NCBI GenBank assembly: GCA_018400395.1
Contig: JAGYMN010000001.1
Coordinates: forward strand, 6,719-70,718
Source of the DNA: Actinomycetota bacterium
GTDB taxonomy: Bacteria > Actinomycetota > Humimicrobiia > Humimicrobiales > Humimicrobiaceae
Reading direction: 5' to 3'
DNA length: 64,000 bases
Numbering within the stretch: position 1 is the stretch's first letter; each line of letters opens with the position of its first letter. The notes under the pieces were generated by a model. The model was not told the DNA's origin and did no database searches. It saw only the letters and a program-made list of their open reading frames with translations. This document shows positions 43,786-53,430 of the stretch, piece after piece. The position numbers were made by a program, and so were the translations under genes.

Positions 43786-45291
43786 TTAAACTTTTTCCAG
43801 GGTGCATACATACCCTCCCTCGCTTTTCAGGTAATACGGCATGATTTCAACCTCCATTGCTTTTTTAGTACCTGTTGTATCTTCAGATTCAGCTATCCTG
43901 TAATTTCCGTCCATAGATTCCAGGAAGCGCCTGACAGCAAGGCCGTTCTCCAGGGGGGAAATAGTGCATGTATAAAATACCATCCTTCCTCCGGTCCTGA
44001 GATATGGATGACATGCTGACATCATATCTGTTGCAAGCATTGAAAGTCTTTCGATATCCTCCATTTTCCTGTTGTATTTTATCTCCGGATTTTTTGCGAT
44101 TGTCCCTAGCGCACTGCATGGCGCATCAATTAGTATGCGGTCAAAATAATTTATATAATTTCCTTTGATATGATTAAGAAACCCCGGTTTTGATGAATCA
44201 GAGATAACCACGGTTACATTATCCGATCCTGTCCTTTTGAGGTTATCTGAAAGTGTTCTGACCCTATCATCATTTTTATCTACTGCCAGTACCCTCCCGC
44301 TGTTACCCATTAGCTGTGATATAAAGGAAGTCTTGCCTCCGGGAGCTGCACAGCAGTCAAGTATTTTCTCGCCCTGTTCGGGCCCCAGAAAATACTTGAC
44401 ACCCATCTGCGAGGACAGGTCCTGAACAGATATAATGCCTTCATCGTAGAGTTTTTCATTTTCTATTCCCATAGCAGATGATATAGCTGCAGCTTCTTCA
44501 AATACATTATCGCCCGTTCCAGGTTTTTTTAACGCAACAGGCCCAAAAACTTTTCTGAAATCCCTGTCCAGTTTATTTATTTCCTCTGCCTTTAATTCTA
44601 CAGGCTTTGCTTTTATATATTTAAGCTGTTCCATTATGCGTGTAAGGATATTATCATCCGTAATATCGCTGTCTTTATTCTTTTCTTTATATCTTATTTT
44701 ATTTATCCTTATATAGAACCCTGGAATTTTGTTAAGATATCTGCATATCTTTTTGGTTTTTTTTATTCCGTAATATTTCCCCCAGTATTTTATTACCCAT
44801 TCCGGAAATGAATGGATTACAGAAATGGCCCTATCTTCTCCTTCATTACTTTCTTTAAGTATGTCAAGTATATATTCTTCATAATCCTTTATTTCTGATG
44901 CTTTTCTGAGAACCGCATTTACAAAACCTGCGGCATTATTTTTTCTCTTCTTTGCAAGTTTTACGCTTTCGTCTACCACAGAATATGCCGGGACCCTGTC
45001 CATAAACTGTAATTGATATATCCCCATCCGGAGTATGTTTAGTATAACCGGGGTAATACCTGAAATCTTTCTCTCCGAAAGAGAGGATATTATAAAATCA
45101 GACCTTATAAGATACCTGACTGTCCCTTTTACAATATTGAATATAAATCTACGGTCTAAACTTTTAATATTTTTTGATTCAAAGCTTTCTGACAGCAGCC
45201 CTTTTAGCGGGGTTCCGCTATTAAAATGACTGTCAAGGATTTCAAGGGCTATATTTCGAGGTTTTTCTGCTTTTCCGCCCATTTCATTCAT
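43786..45291 (-). CDS. rsmB: 16S rRNA (cytosine(967)-C5)-methyltransferase RsmB
   Basis: The 501 aa protein has an N-terminal NusB-like domain (about 10-150), then a NOL1/NOP2/Sun methyltransferase domain with the SAM motif LDCCAAPGGKTSF, the catalytic PCSALGT cysteine and the second FYTCTISPLEN cysteine. Slightly longer than usual (about 430-450), because of an insert in the middle domain near 195-260. It overlaps the end of fmt by 8 bp and is the last gene of the mihF unit. Confidence 0.96.
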   Translation of the reverse strand: MNEMGGKAEKPRNIALEILDSHFNSGTPLKGLLSESFESKNIKSLDRRFIFNIVKGTVRYLIRSDFIISSLSERKISGITPVILNILRMGIYQLQFMDRVPAYSVVDESVKLAKKRKNNAAGFVNAVLRKASEIKDYEEYILDILKESNEGEDRAISVIHSFPEWVIKYWGKYYGIKKTKKICRYLNKIPGFYIRINKIRYKEKNKDSDITDDNILTRIMEQLKYIKAKPVELKAEEINKLDRDFRKVFGPVALKKPGTGDNVFEEAAAISSAMGIENEKLYDEGIISVQDLSSQMGVKYFLGPEQGEKILDCCAAPGGKTSFISQLMGNSGRVLAVDKNDDRVRTLSDNLKRTGSDNVTVVISDSSKPGFLNHIKGNYINYFDRILIDAPCSALGTIAKNPEIKYNRKMEDIERLSMLATDMMSACHPYLRTGGRMVFYTCTISPLENGLAVRRFLESMDGNYRIAESEDTTGTKKAMEVEIMPYYLKSEGGYVCTLEKV

Positions 45292-46222
45292 TCCCCAGGA
45301 AAGACCCGGCTTGGGGGCTGTAACCGTTTATAAAACTTCTAGAATCCATCACTTTCCTGCCAGCTGGTTGAATTTTCTCAATTTTTACTGCCCCTTCTCC
45401 ACAATTTACGACAAGACCTTCCCTGCTCACGGCACAGATTATCTTTCCTGCTCCGTCATTACCTTTTACTTTTTGAAAAACCGATGCCCTCAATATTTTT
45501 ATTCTAAGACCTCTGTAGAAAGTATATGCTCCCGGCGAGGGTGAAAAAGCCCTTATTTTGTTTACTATTTTACCGGATTCTTTTTTCCAGTCTATTCTCA
45601 GATCATCTGCCGTTATTTTTCTTGTATATGTTACACCCCTATTTTTCTGGGGCCCAGGCTTATAATCTTTGTTCTCTATAAGGTCAAGCACGCTTAAAAG
45701 AAGGGGACGGCCAAACATTACTGCCTTTTTTCCCACATCTTCAAAATTGTCATACTCTGATATATTAAAGCATGTCTGTGCGTAAATATCCCCCTCATCT
45801 ATTCCGCTTACAACATCATTTATTGTAACCCCTGTGCTTTTTGCACCATCAATCAGGGCTCCTGTTATAGGTGATGAGCCCCTGTATGCCGGCAGTATTG
45901 ATGGGTGTACATTAAGCCATATTCCGGGCCACCTTTCAAATAATTCATGGGGGAATATCATGCCGAAAGATACAACGACCCCGCGGTCAAATTCAGCATA
46001 TTCCAGCTCCTTAATAAGATCGCTTCCACTTTTTGAAATCTCATGTACGGCAAGTCCCCTTCCCAGTGCACACTTTTTTACAGGACAGGGTACAGGTTTC
46101 CTGCCCCTTCCCTTCCTTGTGTCCCTGAATGTAAAAACTGCTGTCACAACATGATGGGAATCATCTATCTCTTCAAGAAAAGGTACAGAGAAATCAGATG
46201 AACCGAAGTATATTATTCGCAA
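45284..46222 (-). CDS. fmt: methionyl-tRNA formyltransferase
   Basis: Formylates initiator Met-tRNA using 10-formyl-THF. The 312 aa protein has an N-terminal formyltransferase domain with NVHPSILPAYRGSSP (the formyl-THF-binding region) and a C-terminal OB-like domain with the SPGAYTFYRG segment. The substrate loop Asn-His pair reads NVHPS rather than a distant variant. It lies 32 bp after def, its functional partner. Confidence 0.96.
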   Translation of the reverse strand: MRIIYFGSSDFSVPFLEEIDDSHHVVTAVFTFRDTRKGRGRKPVPCPVKKCALGRGLAVHEISKSGSDLIKELEYAEFDRGVVVSFGMIFPHELFERWPGIWLNVHPSILPAYRGSSPITGALIDGAKSTGVTINDVVSGIDEGDIYAQTCFNISEYDNFEDVGKKAVMFGRPLLLSVLDLIENKDYKPGPQKNRGVTYTRKITADDLRIDWKKESGKIVNKIRAFSPSPGAYTFYRGLRIKILRASVFQKVKGNDGAGKIICAVSREGLVVNCGEGAVKIEKIQPAGRKVMDSRSFINGYSPQAGSFLGNE

Positions 46223-46254
46223 AACATCATCTCCTTACAAGGAAAGCACATTTT

Positions 46255-46746
46255 TCAGGATTTGAACTCGTTTACCCTGTCCAGAAGTTCCATCCTGGAA
46301 GTCGGGTCAAGATGATCTATAAACATCTTTCCTTTCAGATGGTCTATTTCATGCTGGAATATTATAGCAAGAAGCCCTTCTGCTGTCACCTCCAATGGTT
46401 TGCCCTTAAGGTTTTTGGCCCTAACTCTTACCTTTTTGTATCTGTCTACTGTAAATCCCTGGATGGAATATATCGACAGGCATCCTTCATCGCTTTTGGT
46501 CATGTTATCATCCAAAACTTCCAGCTCAGGATTTATGAAAGTGTCGATCCTGTCCCCGTATCTGACAATTATTATCCTCTTTGATATGCCTATCTGTGGA
46601 GCAGCAAGACCCAACCCGCCTTCCTCTTTCATGGTATCAATCATGTCTTTTACAATATCTTTGATACTTCTGTCTATTTTATCCACTTTATTTGCAATTT
46701 CCCTCAGAACCGGGTCACCTATCTTTCTTATCTTTCTTATTGCCAT
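46255..46746 (-). CDS. def: peptide deformylase
   Basis: Fe/Zn enzyme that removes formyl groups from nascent proteins. The 163 aa protein has all three motifs: GLAAPQIG at 46-53, EGCLS with C89, and HEIDH with H132 and H136. Type 1 length. It lies between priA and fmt, 15 bp after priA. Confidence 0.97.
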   Translation of the reverse strand: MAIRKIRKIGDPVLREIANKVDKIDRSIKDIVKDMIDTMKEEGGLGLAAPQIGISKRIIIVRYGDRIDTFINPELEVLDDNMTKSDEGCLSIYSIQGFTVDRYKKVRVRAKNLKGKPLEVTAEGLLAIIFQHEIDHLKGKMFIDHLDPTSRMELLDRVNEFKS

Positions 46747-46761
46747 TCCAACTCCTCCATA

Positions 46762-49017
46762 CTATAGTATCCAGGCCGGATCTACATCTATTATAATCTT
46801 TGTGTCACTGCTTTTTCTGTACTTTTTCATTAACTGTCCCAGCATCTCAGTAAGAACACCTATTTCCTTTGTCTTAAGCAGTATATGCTGACGGTAGAAT
46901 CTGTTTATCCTGTAAAAAGGTGCTGGAGCAGGCCCCAGAACATCAATATTTATTTTAATGTCTTTTTTTATTTTATCCAGCATTTTTTTAGACTCTTCTA
47001 TTACAATGGCCTCATCAAGCCCTGATATTATTATATTTACAAGATTAGAAAACGGAGGATAGGAAAGCTCTTTCCTGTTTTTAATCTCTTCCATATAGAA
47101 ACTCAGGTAATCTTCATCATCAAGGTGCTTAATAACATAGGAATCAGGCCTGTATGTCTGAATTATTACCCTTCCCGGCTTTTCTTTTCTTCCAGCCCTT
47201 CCTGAAACCTGGGTTACAAGCTGGTATACCCTCTCATTCATATGATAATCAGGAAGAGACAACATACCATCACAGTTTATCACCCCAACAAGAGTGACAT
47301 CAGGAATATCAAGCCCTTTTGCCACCATCTGCGTACCCACTAAAATCGATCTTCCGGGAGCGGAAAAATTTTTAATTATCCTGTAGTGCGACTGCTTCCC
47401 GGAGGTTGCATCGGAATCCATCCTGAAAACAGGTACATCGTTAAACCTTGTCCTTATCTTGGCTTCCACTCTCTGTATGCCGCTTCCTGCAAGAAATAGG
47501 CTGTGCTTTCCGCACATTCTGCAGACTCCTGTATATTTTTCTTCCCTTCCGCAGTGGTGGCATACAAGTTTCCCGATGTCGCGGTGATAGTTGTACGGCA
47601 GGTCACAGGCGGGGCAGCGTGGTATGTTACCGCATTCTGTGCATACTACAAAATTAGAAAATCCCCTTCGGTTTATAAAGATTATTACCTTGTTGTCTTT
47701 TTCAAGCTCTTCATGCATTGCCCTGTAAAGAGCTGATGTTATGAACTCGTCTTCTTTTGACCGGTCTATCTTCCTTAGGTCAACTATCTTCCTTTCGACT
47801 TTCTTCGAGTTCTGGGCTTTTACAGGCATCTCCAGAATTGAATAATCCTTTCTGTTCAAAGCCGTATATCTGGTGCTTATTGAAGGAGTGGCACTTCCCA
47901 TAACCAGAGGGATCTTTTTTATCTCTGAAAGCTTTGATGCAACATCACGTGTATTATATCTTGCCAGTGAATTTTCCTTATAGGAAGGGTCGTGCTCTTC
48001 ATCCATTATTATAACACCGGTATCCTTCATTGGTGTAAAGAGAGCTGACCTTGTTCCTATCAGAAGGTCCACATTACCCTCAAGTATTTCCATCCACCTG
48101 TCATATCTCTCGCCGTCACTCATGCGTGAATGATATACTGCAAGCCTCCTCCCGAACATCTTCTCAAATCTTGAAAAAAGCTGGGGGGTAAGTGATATCT
48201 CGGGTACAAGAACAAGGCCTTTCCTGCCCATATCTATAACCCTTTTGCATATGTTCATGTAAACCTCTGTCTTGCCGCTTCCGGTTACCCCATGTATAAG
48301 AAATTTCCTGCTTTCCCCACGGGCGGCAGAGCCCCACACAGCTTCCACGCATTTCTTCTGATAATGGTTTAGAATTACCGGCCTGCTTTCTTCCTGTAAA
48401 ATGCTGCCGTAACGGTAATCCCTTATTTGCCTTTTGCTGTACTTTTTTACTAGACCCGCCTCCAGAAGCCTCTTTAAAGAATCATAGCTGCTTTTCGTTC
48501 TTTTAAGCAGCAGGCTCCGTTCCATTTCCTTATTTTTGTCCTGAAGAAGTAGCTGAAGAATCCTGTTCTGTGCTTTTTTCCTCTGCCATCCCCTGTCATC
48601 TTTTAATTTTCCATAAACTCCATTATCAAGACGGATCACGGTCATATATTTTGACGGTGAGGCTGAACCATAAATAGTCTTTTTACTTTTTCTACCAGGG
48701 GGAAGCAACAATCTCAGAACACCGGAAAGGGGATATACATAATATGAGCTCATCCATAATGCAAGTTTTAACATATCATCATCAAAAACAGGCGAAATAT
48801 CTGCCAGTCCGGATATTTTTTTCAGATCCTGAGGTTTTACCGGTGTCTCGTCTTTTATACCCACAACATATCCTATTTCTTTTCTCTGGTTTACAGGTAT
48901 CAGCACAACACTGCCTGTTTTTATATAAGGCTCAATATCCGGGGGTATAATATAATCAAAGGGGTGGTCCATACCCGGTGATTTTATATCAATATATACT
49001 TCAGCATATCTTTTCAT
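46762..49017 (-). CDS. priA: primosomal replication restart helicase PriA
   Basis: Reloads the replisome at stalled forks. The 751 aa protein has the N-terminal 3'-DNA-binding domain, a helicase core with Walker A GVTGSGKTE near 245 and the DEEHDPSYK box, the cysteine-rich zinc region (CTECGNIPRCPAC, CHHCGREE, CRMCG) near 460-505, and the C-terminal helicase domain (QVSGRAGR). It follows metK by 77 bp and precedes def and fmt, the standard cluster. Confidence 0.97.
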   Translation of the reverse strand: MKRYAEVYIDIKSPGMDHPFDYIIPPDIEPYIKTGSVVLIPVNQRKEIGYVVGIKDETPVKPQDLKKISGLADISPVFDDDMLKLALWMSSYYVYPLSGVLRLLLPPGRKSKKTIYGSASPSKYMTVIRLDNGVYGKLKDDRGWQRKKAQNRILQLLLQDKNKEMERSLLLKRTKSSYDSLKRLLEAGLVKKYSKRQIRDYRYGSILQEESRPVILNHYQKKCVEAVWGSAARGESRKFLIHGVTGSGKTEVYMNICKRVIDMGRKGLVLVPEISLTPQLFSRFEKMFGRRLAVYHSRMSDGERYDRWMEILEGNVDLLIGTRSALFTPMKDTGVIIMDEEHDPSYKENSLARYNTRDVASKLSEIKKIPLVMGSATPSISTRYTALNRKDYSILEMPVKAQNSKKVERKIVDLRKIDRSKEDEFITSALYRAMHEELEKDNKVIIFINRRGFSNFVVCTECGNIPRCPACDLPYNYHRDIGKLVCHHCGREEKYTGVCRMCGKHSLFLAGSGIQRVEAKIRTRFNDVPVFRMDSDATSGKQSHYRIIKNFSAPGRSILVGTQMVAKGLDIPDVTLVGVINCDGMLSLPDYHMNERVYQLVTQVSGRAGRKEKPGRVIIQTYRPDSYVIKHLDDEDYLSFYMEEIKNRKELSYPPFSNLVNIIISGLDEAIVIEESKKMLDKIKKDIKINIDVLGPAPAPFYRINRFYRQHILLKTKEIGVLTEMLGQLMKKYRKSSDTKIIIDVDPAWIL

Positions 49018-49094
49018 TTACAATGATTTTAATCCGGGTTAAATCCATTAAAAGTTTACTTTAACAAAACTATGCAGCAGCTATTACAGAGAGA

Positions 49095-50300
49095 CTACTT
49101 CAATCCCAGAAAATCTTTTATGGCATCTACCTTATCCAGCTTTTCCCATGTAAAATCCCTGTCGCGTCTTCCAAAGTGACCGTATGCTGCTGTTTTTCTG
49201 TAAATAGGTCTCAAAAGGTCTAAATCCCTTATTATGGCACCCGGCCGCAGGTCAAAGATTTCCTTTATGGCTTCTTCTATCTTTTCCGTACCTACCTTTT
49301 CCGTCCCAAATGTTTCTACCATAACCGAAACAGGGTGTGAAACTCCTATAGCATACGAAACCTGGATCTCAAGCCTTTCAGCTGCACCTGCTGCAACCAT
49401 GTTCTTTGCCACATACCTTGCAGCATAGGTCGCCGAGCGGTCTACTTTTGAAGGATCCTTGCCCGAGAAAGCCCCTCCGCCATGTCTTGCACTCCCGCCG
49501 TATGTATCAACTATTATCTTTCTGCCTGTTACTCCTGCATCACCCATGGGGCCGCCTATCGTGAACTCTCCGGTAGGGTTTACAAATAACCTTATATCCT
49601 TTGAAAGATATTCTTCCGGAATAATAGGCTTGACCACAAATTCTTTTATGTCAGGCAATATCTGTGTATCGATGTCTATATTTGGTGCATGCTGGGACGA
49701 TACTACTATCGTATCTATTCTTACAGGCCTTCCATCTTCATATCTTACACTGACCTGTGTCTTTCCGTCAGGTCTTAGATATGGCAGTATTCCTGCTTTT
49801 CTTACCTCGGAAAGCCTGTGGGCAAGATTATGCGCCATCATTATCGGCAGCGGCATAAATTCAGGGGTCTCATTACAGGCAAAACCGAACATCATCCCCT
49901 GGTCTCCGGCTCCCTGCAGATCTATTTCATCTTCATAACCGTTCCCAACTCTAGATTCAAAAGCCTTCTCAACACCAAGAGCAATATTCGGTGACTGCCT
50001 GCCTATTGACACCATAATCCCGCATGTCTCATAGTCAAAACCGTATTTTGCCCTTGTATAACCTATACTTTTTATTACATCTCTTACTATTGAAGGTATC
50101 TCAACATATGTATTTGTAGTCACCTCTCCTGCTACGACCACTATCCCAGTCTTCACAAGAGTTTCTATGGCAACCCTCGCCTTTTTGTCGTCATTTATAA
50201 TAGCGTCAAGTATGGCATCCGATATCTGGTCTGCCATCTTATCAGGATGACCCTCAGTTACTGATTCTGAGGTAAATAAATAGTTCTTTTTCTTTGGCAT
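49095..50300 (-). CDS. metK: S-adenosylmethionine synthetase
   Basis: Makes SAM from Met and ATP. With the ATG at 50300 the protein is 401 aa; it has FTSESVTEGHPDKMADQIS, GAGDQGMMFG, the GGGAFSGKDPSKVDRS loop and the conserved DLRPGAI segment. That start is preferred because GGGAG lies 5 nt upstream; the frame is open to another ATG at 50312. Only 35 bp separate it from coaBC and no SAM riboswitch is there. Confidence 0.97.
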   Translation of the reverse strand: MPKKKNYLFTSESVTEGHPDKMADQISDAILDAIINDDKKARVAIETLVKTGIVVVAGEVTTNTYVEIPSIVRDVIKSIGYTRAKYGFDYETCGIMVSIGRQSPNIALGVEKAFESRVGNGYEDEIDLQGAGDQGMMFGFACNETPEFMPLPIMMAHNLAHRLSEVRKAGILPYLRPDGKTQVSVRYEDGRPVRIDTIVVSSQHAPNIDIDTQILPDIKEFVVKPIIPEEYLSKDIRLFVNPTGEFTIGGPMGDAGVTGRKIIVDTYGGSARHGGGAFSGKDPSKVDRSATYAARYVAKNMVAAGAAERLEIQVSYAIGVSHPVSVMVETFGTEKVGTEKIEEAIKEIFDLRPGAIIRDLDLLRPIYRKTAAYGHFGRRDRDFTWEKLDKVDAIKDFLGLK

Positions 50301-50335
50301 TAAGTCTCCCATCTAGTACCTAATTATCAATAGTT

Positions 50336-51547
50336 TCATATTTGCTTTATTATCTCATCCCAGATACCTGCTGCTACAATCCGCTTTATATTCCTCGGTA
50401 TCCTTACAGGCTCTCTTCCCGGTATTATTACATCTACCTGGTTGTAGTCACTGCCAATACCTGTATCTGTACCCGAAATGTCATTGCCTACTATCATATC
50501 TATGTTTCTTCCAGAGAATTTCCTGGCCACCTTAGAAATATTATAGCCACTTTCAGCAGCAAATCCTATTAAAAATTGATCCTTCTTTTTGTTCTTTGCC
50601 AGGATATCAAGTATATTCTCGTTCAGTTTAAACCCCATAGAAGAAATAAGACTCTTTTTTGGTATTTTCTTATCAGTCCTTTTAACCGGAACTATATCAC
50701 TGACAGCTGCGGCCATTATTATAATATCTGCATCATTTAAATTATCCATTACTGCTTCCTTCATGCCGGAAGTATCTTCTACATGAACAACCTCTGCCCC
50801 GTATGGCAGCAGTCTCTTCCCTGCAGCACTTACCAGGATTACTTTTTCTGCTCCCCTGAAATATGCCTCTTCTGCCAGTGCAAAACCCATTTTTCCGCTG
50901 GAAGCATTGGATATAAACCTGACTTTATCTATATATTCCCTGGTACCCCCTGCCGTTATAAGAACCTTCTTGCCCCTGAGGGCGCTGGAGACAGTAAGAA
51001 GCCCGGCCAGACTGTCTATTATCTTATCCTCCTCCTCCATCCTCCCGGGACCTTTTTCACCACATGCAAGATCTCCTTCTGCAGGTCCTATAATCCTGTA
51101 CTTTCCATGCCTGGCAAGTATTTCTATGCTCTCCCTTACAGCCCCGTCAAGGTACATTCCTGTATTCATTGCCGGAGCGATCAGGGTCGGGCATTTCGCT
51201 GCCATCGCAGCAGTTGTAAGAAAATCATCGCATATACCCCGGGCAAGCTTACATATAACATCTGCACTTGCAGGTGCTATAAGAAATGCATCTGCCCTGC
51301 GTGCAAGTGTTATATGATATATATCACCACTATTTTTAAACTGTCCGGTTATTGTCTCATTGCCCGAAAGTGAGCTGAAAGTTATGGGGTTTATGAAATT
51401 TTCGGCACGCGCTGTCATAACTGGAATGACGCTGGCACCTGATTTTACCAGCCTGCTGCATATATAGGCTGCCTTATAGGCAGCAATGGAGGCGGTTATT
51501 CCCAGTACAATCTTTTTATCTAAAAAAATTGAACTGCTATCACTCAA
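50336..51547 (-). CDS. coaBC: bifunctional phosphopantothenoylcysteine decarboxylase/synthase
   Basis: CoaC domain (about 1-180, flavoprotein) with GITASIAAYKAAYI and PAMNTGMY; CoaB domain (about 190-403) with VLITAGGTREYIDKVRFISNASSG-type and PVKRTDKKIPK motifs in short blocks. The 403 aa length is normal. The TTG at 51547 is 2 bp past the rpoZ stop, with AGGAAG upstream. It supplies pantetheine phosphate to coaD at 40.5 kb. Confidence 0.97.
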   Translation of the reverse strand: MSDSSSIFLDKKIVLGITASIAAYKAAYICSRLVKSGASVIPVMTARAENFINPITFSSLSGNETITGQFKNSGDIYHITLARRADAFLIAPASADVICKLARGICDDFLTTAAMAAKCPTLIAPAMNTGMYLDGAVRESIEILARHGKYRIIGPAEGDLACGEKGPGRMEEEDKIIDSLAGLLTVSSALRGKKVLITAGGTREYIDKVRFISNASSGKMGFALAEEAYFRGAEKVILVSAAGKRLLPYGAEVVHVEDTSGMKEAVMDNLNDADIIIMAAAVSDIVPVKRTDKKIPKKSLISSMGFKLNENILDILAKNKKKDQFLIGFAAESGYNISKVARKFSGRNIDMIVGNDISGTDTGIGSDYNQVDVIIPGREPVRIPRNIKRIVAAGIWDEIIKQI

Positions 51548-51549
51548 GA

Positions 51550-51792
51550 TTATTTTTCTTCCTCTTCTTTAATATCCAATCCTACCTTTTTTTCCTTTAT
51601 CTCCTGAAAGGCTATTTCAAGTGGATCCGAAGACTCAATATCCACAAGAGGCTTGACTATATTTACCCTTTCCATATTCCTTGCGGCCGCAAGATATTCC
51701 CCAAGTTCTCTTGCCCGCATGGAAACAACTATGCACAATTTATATTTACTTTTTATACTTTTTTCATATTCATCAAGAAAATGCATTTTCAT
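51550..51792 (-). CDS. rpoZ: RNA polymerase omega subunit
   Basis: Small subunit aiding beta' folding. The 80 aa protein has the signature YKLCIVVSMRARELGEY near residues 17-33 (RAREL is the core), then PLEIAFQEIKEKKV. It overlaps the gmk stop (ATGA) and precedes coaBC, the widely conserved gmk-rpoZ-coaBC order. Confidence 0.95.
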   Translation of the reverse strand: MKMHFLDEYEKSIKSKYKLCIVVSMRARELGEYLAAARNMERVNIVKPLVDIESSDPLEIAFQEIKEKKVGLDIKEEEEK

Positions 51793-52364
51793 TTACTTAC
51801 CTTTCCATCGGCTTCTATAAGAACGCTTTTTAGATTTTTTAAAGCTTCATTATAGTTATTATTGACGATTATGCAATCATAATATTTCTTATACTTTTGT
51901 TCCTTCTCTGCTATCTCCAGCCTTTTTTCAATCTCTTCAATACTGTCTGTTCCCCTCTTTATCAGTCTTTCCCTTAACTGGCCCGGTATTGTCGTTGTAA
52001 TAAAAATAAAATAAGCATCATCTATCTTTTTCATTATCTGCATTGCTCCCTGTACTTCTATCTCCAGGATCATATTTATTCCGATAGAGAGCTTTTCCAT
52101 CACAAAATTTTCCGGAGTACCATAGTAATATCCTGCATACACTGCCCACTCCAGAAAACTTCCCCTGTCAATCATTTCCCTGAACTCTTCAGGTGAAACA
52201 AAATAATAATTCCTGCCATGTATTTCTCCGCTTCTTTTTGGCCTTGTGGTGGCAGATATGGACTTTTCAAAATTATCCATGCTTTTAATGACATCTGAGA
52301 TTAGGCTGCTTTTACCTGAACCGGATGGGCCTGAAATTACAAATAATCTTGCTCTGTCGATCAT
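51789..52364 (-). CDS. gmk: guanylate kinase
   Basis: Phosphorylates GMP. The 191 aa protein has the P-loop SGPSGSGKSS at 11-20, the GMP-binding TRPKRSGEIHGRNYYF segment and the lid RLIKRGTDSIEEIEKR. ATG start 10 bp after mihF. Confidence 0.97.
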   Translation of the reverse strand: MIDRARLFVISGPSGSGKSSLISDVIKSMDNFEKSISATTRPKRSGEIHGRNYYFVSPEEFREMIDRGSFLEWAVYAGYYYGTPENFVMEKLSIGINMILEIEVQGAMQIMKKIDDAYFIFITTTIPGQLRERLIKRGTDSIEEIEKRLEIAEKEQKYKKYYDCIIVNNNYNEALKNLKSVLIEADGKVSK

Positions 52365-52374
52365 CTATAATAAG

Positions 52375-52701
52375 TCAAGACTCTGTTATATTGAAATGCT
52401 TATAAAAGCTGGCTTTCTGGTTTTTACCCAGTCCGCCTATTTTCTTGTGGGGGCTTATCCTTAATTTTTCAAGTGTCTTTATGGCATTTACCCTTCCATT
52501 GCCGGGAAGCGAGCTAATAATGTTTAATACCTTCATCCCTGCAATATACTCTTCGAAAATTTCCTGGTCATTAAAAAGCTCATTAATGCTGATCCTTCCG
52601 TTCTTTAACTTTTCCTTGATCTCGGCTCTATTCCTTCGGACCAGTTTTGCTTTTTCAAGACCCTTTTTTCTTGCTTCTTCACTCAAGCTTTCTGATATCA
52701 T
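52375..52701 (-). CDS. mihF: integration host factor, actinobacterial type (mIHF)
   Basis: A nucleoid-associated helix-turn-helix/H2TH-like DNA-binding protein, unrelated to HU-type IHF. From the ATG at 52701, behind AAGGAG at 5 nt, the product is 108 aa; the conserved core is LPGNGRVNAIKTLEKLRIS and the C-terminal HKKIGGLGKNQK. Its position directly before gmk is the same as in Actinobacteria, a strong lineage clue. An upstream in-frame extension to 52752 has no homology and is ignored. Confidence 0.92.
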   Translation of the reverse strand: MISESLSEEARKKGLEKAKLVRRNRAEIKEKLKNGRISINELFNDQEIFEEYIAGMKVLNIISSLPGNGRVNAIKTLEKLRISPHKKIGGLGKNQKASFYKHFNITES

Positions 52702-52739
52702 CAAAGCTCCTTTTGAAAATGACTGGACAGATAATTTAG

Positions 52740-52768
52740 AGTATACAAACATATATATACTTTTTCAA
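52740..52768 (-). promoter_or_regulatory. near-consensus promoter for the mihF operon
   Basis: Minus-strand TTGAAA (-35, 52763-52768), a 17-nt spacer and TATACT (-10, 52740-52745), 38 bp before the mihF ATG. It would drive mihF-gmk-rpoZ-coaBC-metK-priA-def-fmt-rsmB. Confidence 0.65.
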
Positions 52769-52799
52769 CATAATTATTCAATGAATTTATATAAAAACG

Positions 52800-52815
52800 G
52801 ATTTTTAGAAAAATC
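52800..52815 (-). terminator. weak terminator candidate after pyrE
   Basis: Minus-strand GATTTTT and AAAAATC arms (a 7-bp AT-rich stem with a 2-nt loop) followed by CGTTTTT. It stands between the last pyr gene and the mihF promoter. The stem is too AT-rich to be convincing. Confidence 0.3.
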
Positions 52816-52830
52816 AATCAGTCATATTAT

Positions 52831-53430
52831 TTATTTTCTGCTCCCGGGATATACCAGGGGCTCCCCCTTTTCACATAAAGGGCACTTATCCGGAGCAAAC
52901 TTTTTGGCATCTATCTTTACCATGCTGTAATAAGGGTATCCAAAATCAACACCGGAATTTCTATCTACCATTGCAGCCACGGCCTTTATATCCGCTCCTT
53001 CCCTTCTGCATATTTTGATTACTTCAGATACCGATCCCCCGGTTGTTATTACATCTTCCGCTATTATTACTTTCTCTCCCCTTACTATATTAAAGCCCCT
53101 TCTCAGCATCATTTTATTTTCTTTTCTCTCGGTAAATATCATCCTGCAGCCTATCCTGCATGCAAGAATATATCCCCACAGAATACCTCCTATCGCCGGG
53201 GCTATTACTGTATCTATTTTACCCGGGTCCATCCTGCCTTTCAGGATATTGAATGCTTCACCGGCCAGTACGCCGGCTCTTTCAGGATACTGCAGAAGAG
53301 CAGCACACTGTATATAGACATCACTGTGGTAGCCTGACGTAAGCCTGAAATGCCCTTCCAGTATAGCTCCGGATTCGGTAAAAAGATTTAATATACCTTT
53401 CTCCCCTGCCTGCTCCATTACTTTCACCAT
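52831..53430 (-). CDS. pyrE: orotate phosphoribosyltransferase
   Basis: Converts orotate and PRPP to OMP. The 199 aa protein has the PRPP-binding motif VIIAEDVITTGGS near residues 114-126 and the HSDVYIQCA segment near the N-terminus. Last gene of the pyr operon; it overlaps pyrF by 7 bp. Confidence 0.97.
   Translation of the reverse strand: MVKVMEQAGEKGILNLFTESGAILEGHFRLTSGYHSDVYIQCAALLQYPERAGVLAGEAFNILKGRMDPGKIDTVIAPAIGGILWGYILACRIGCRMIFTERKENKMMLRRGFNIVRGEKVIIAEDVITTGGSVSEVIKICRREGADIKAVAAMVDRNSGVDFGYPYYSMVKIDAKKFAPDKCPLCEKGEPLVYPGSRK

Noticed and set aside
50301..50335. SAM riboswitch upstream of metK
   Set aside because: Only 35 bp to coaBC; no room and no motif.
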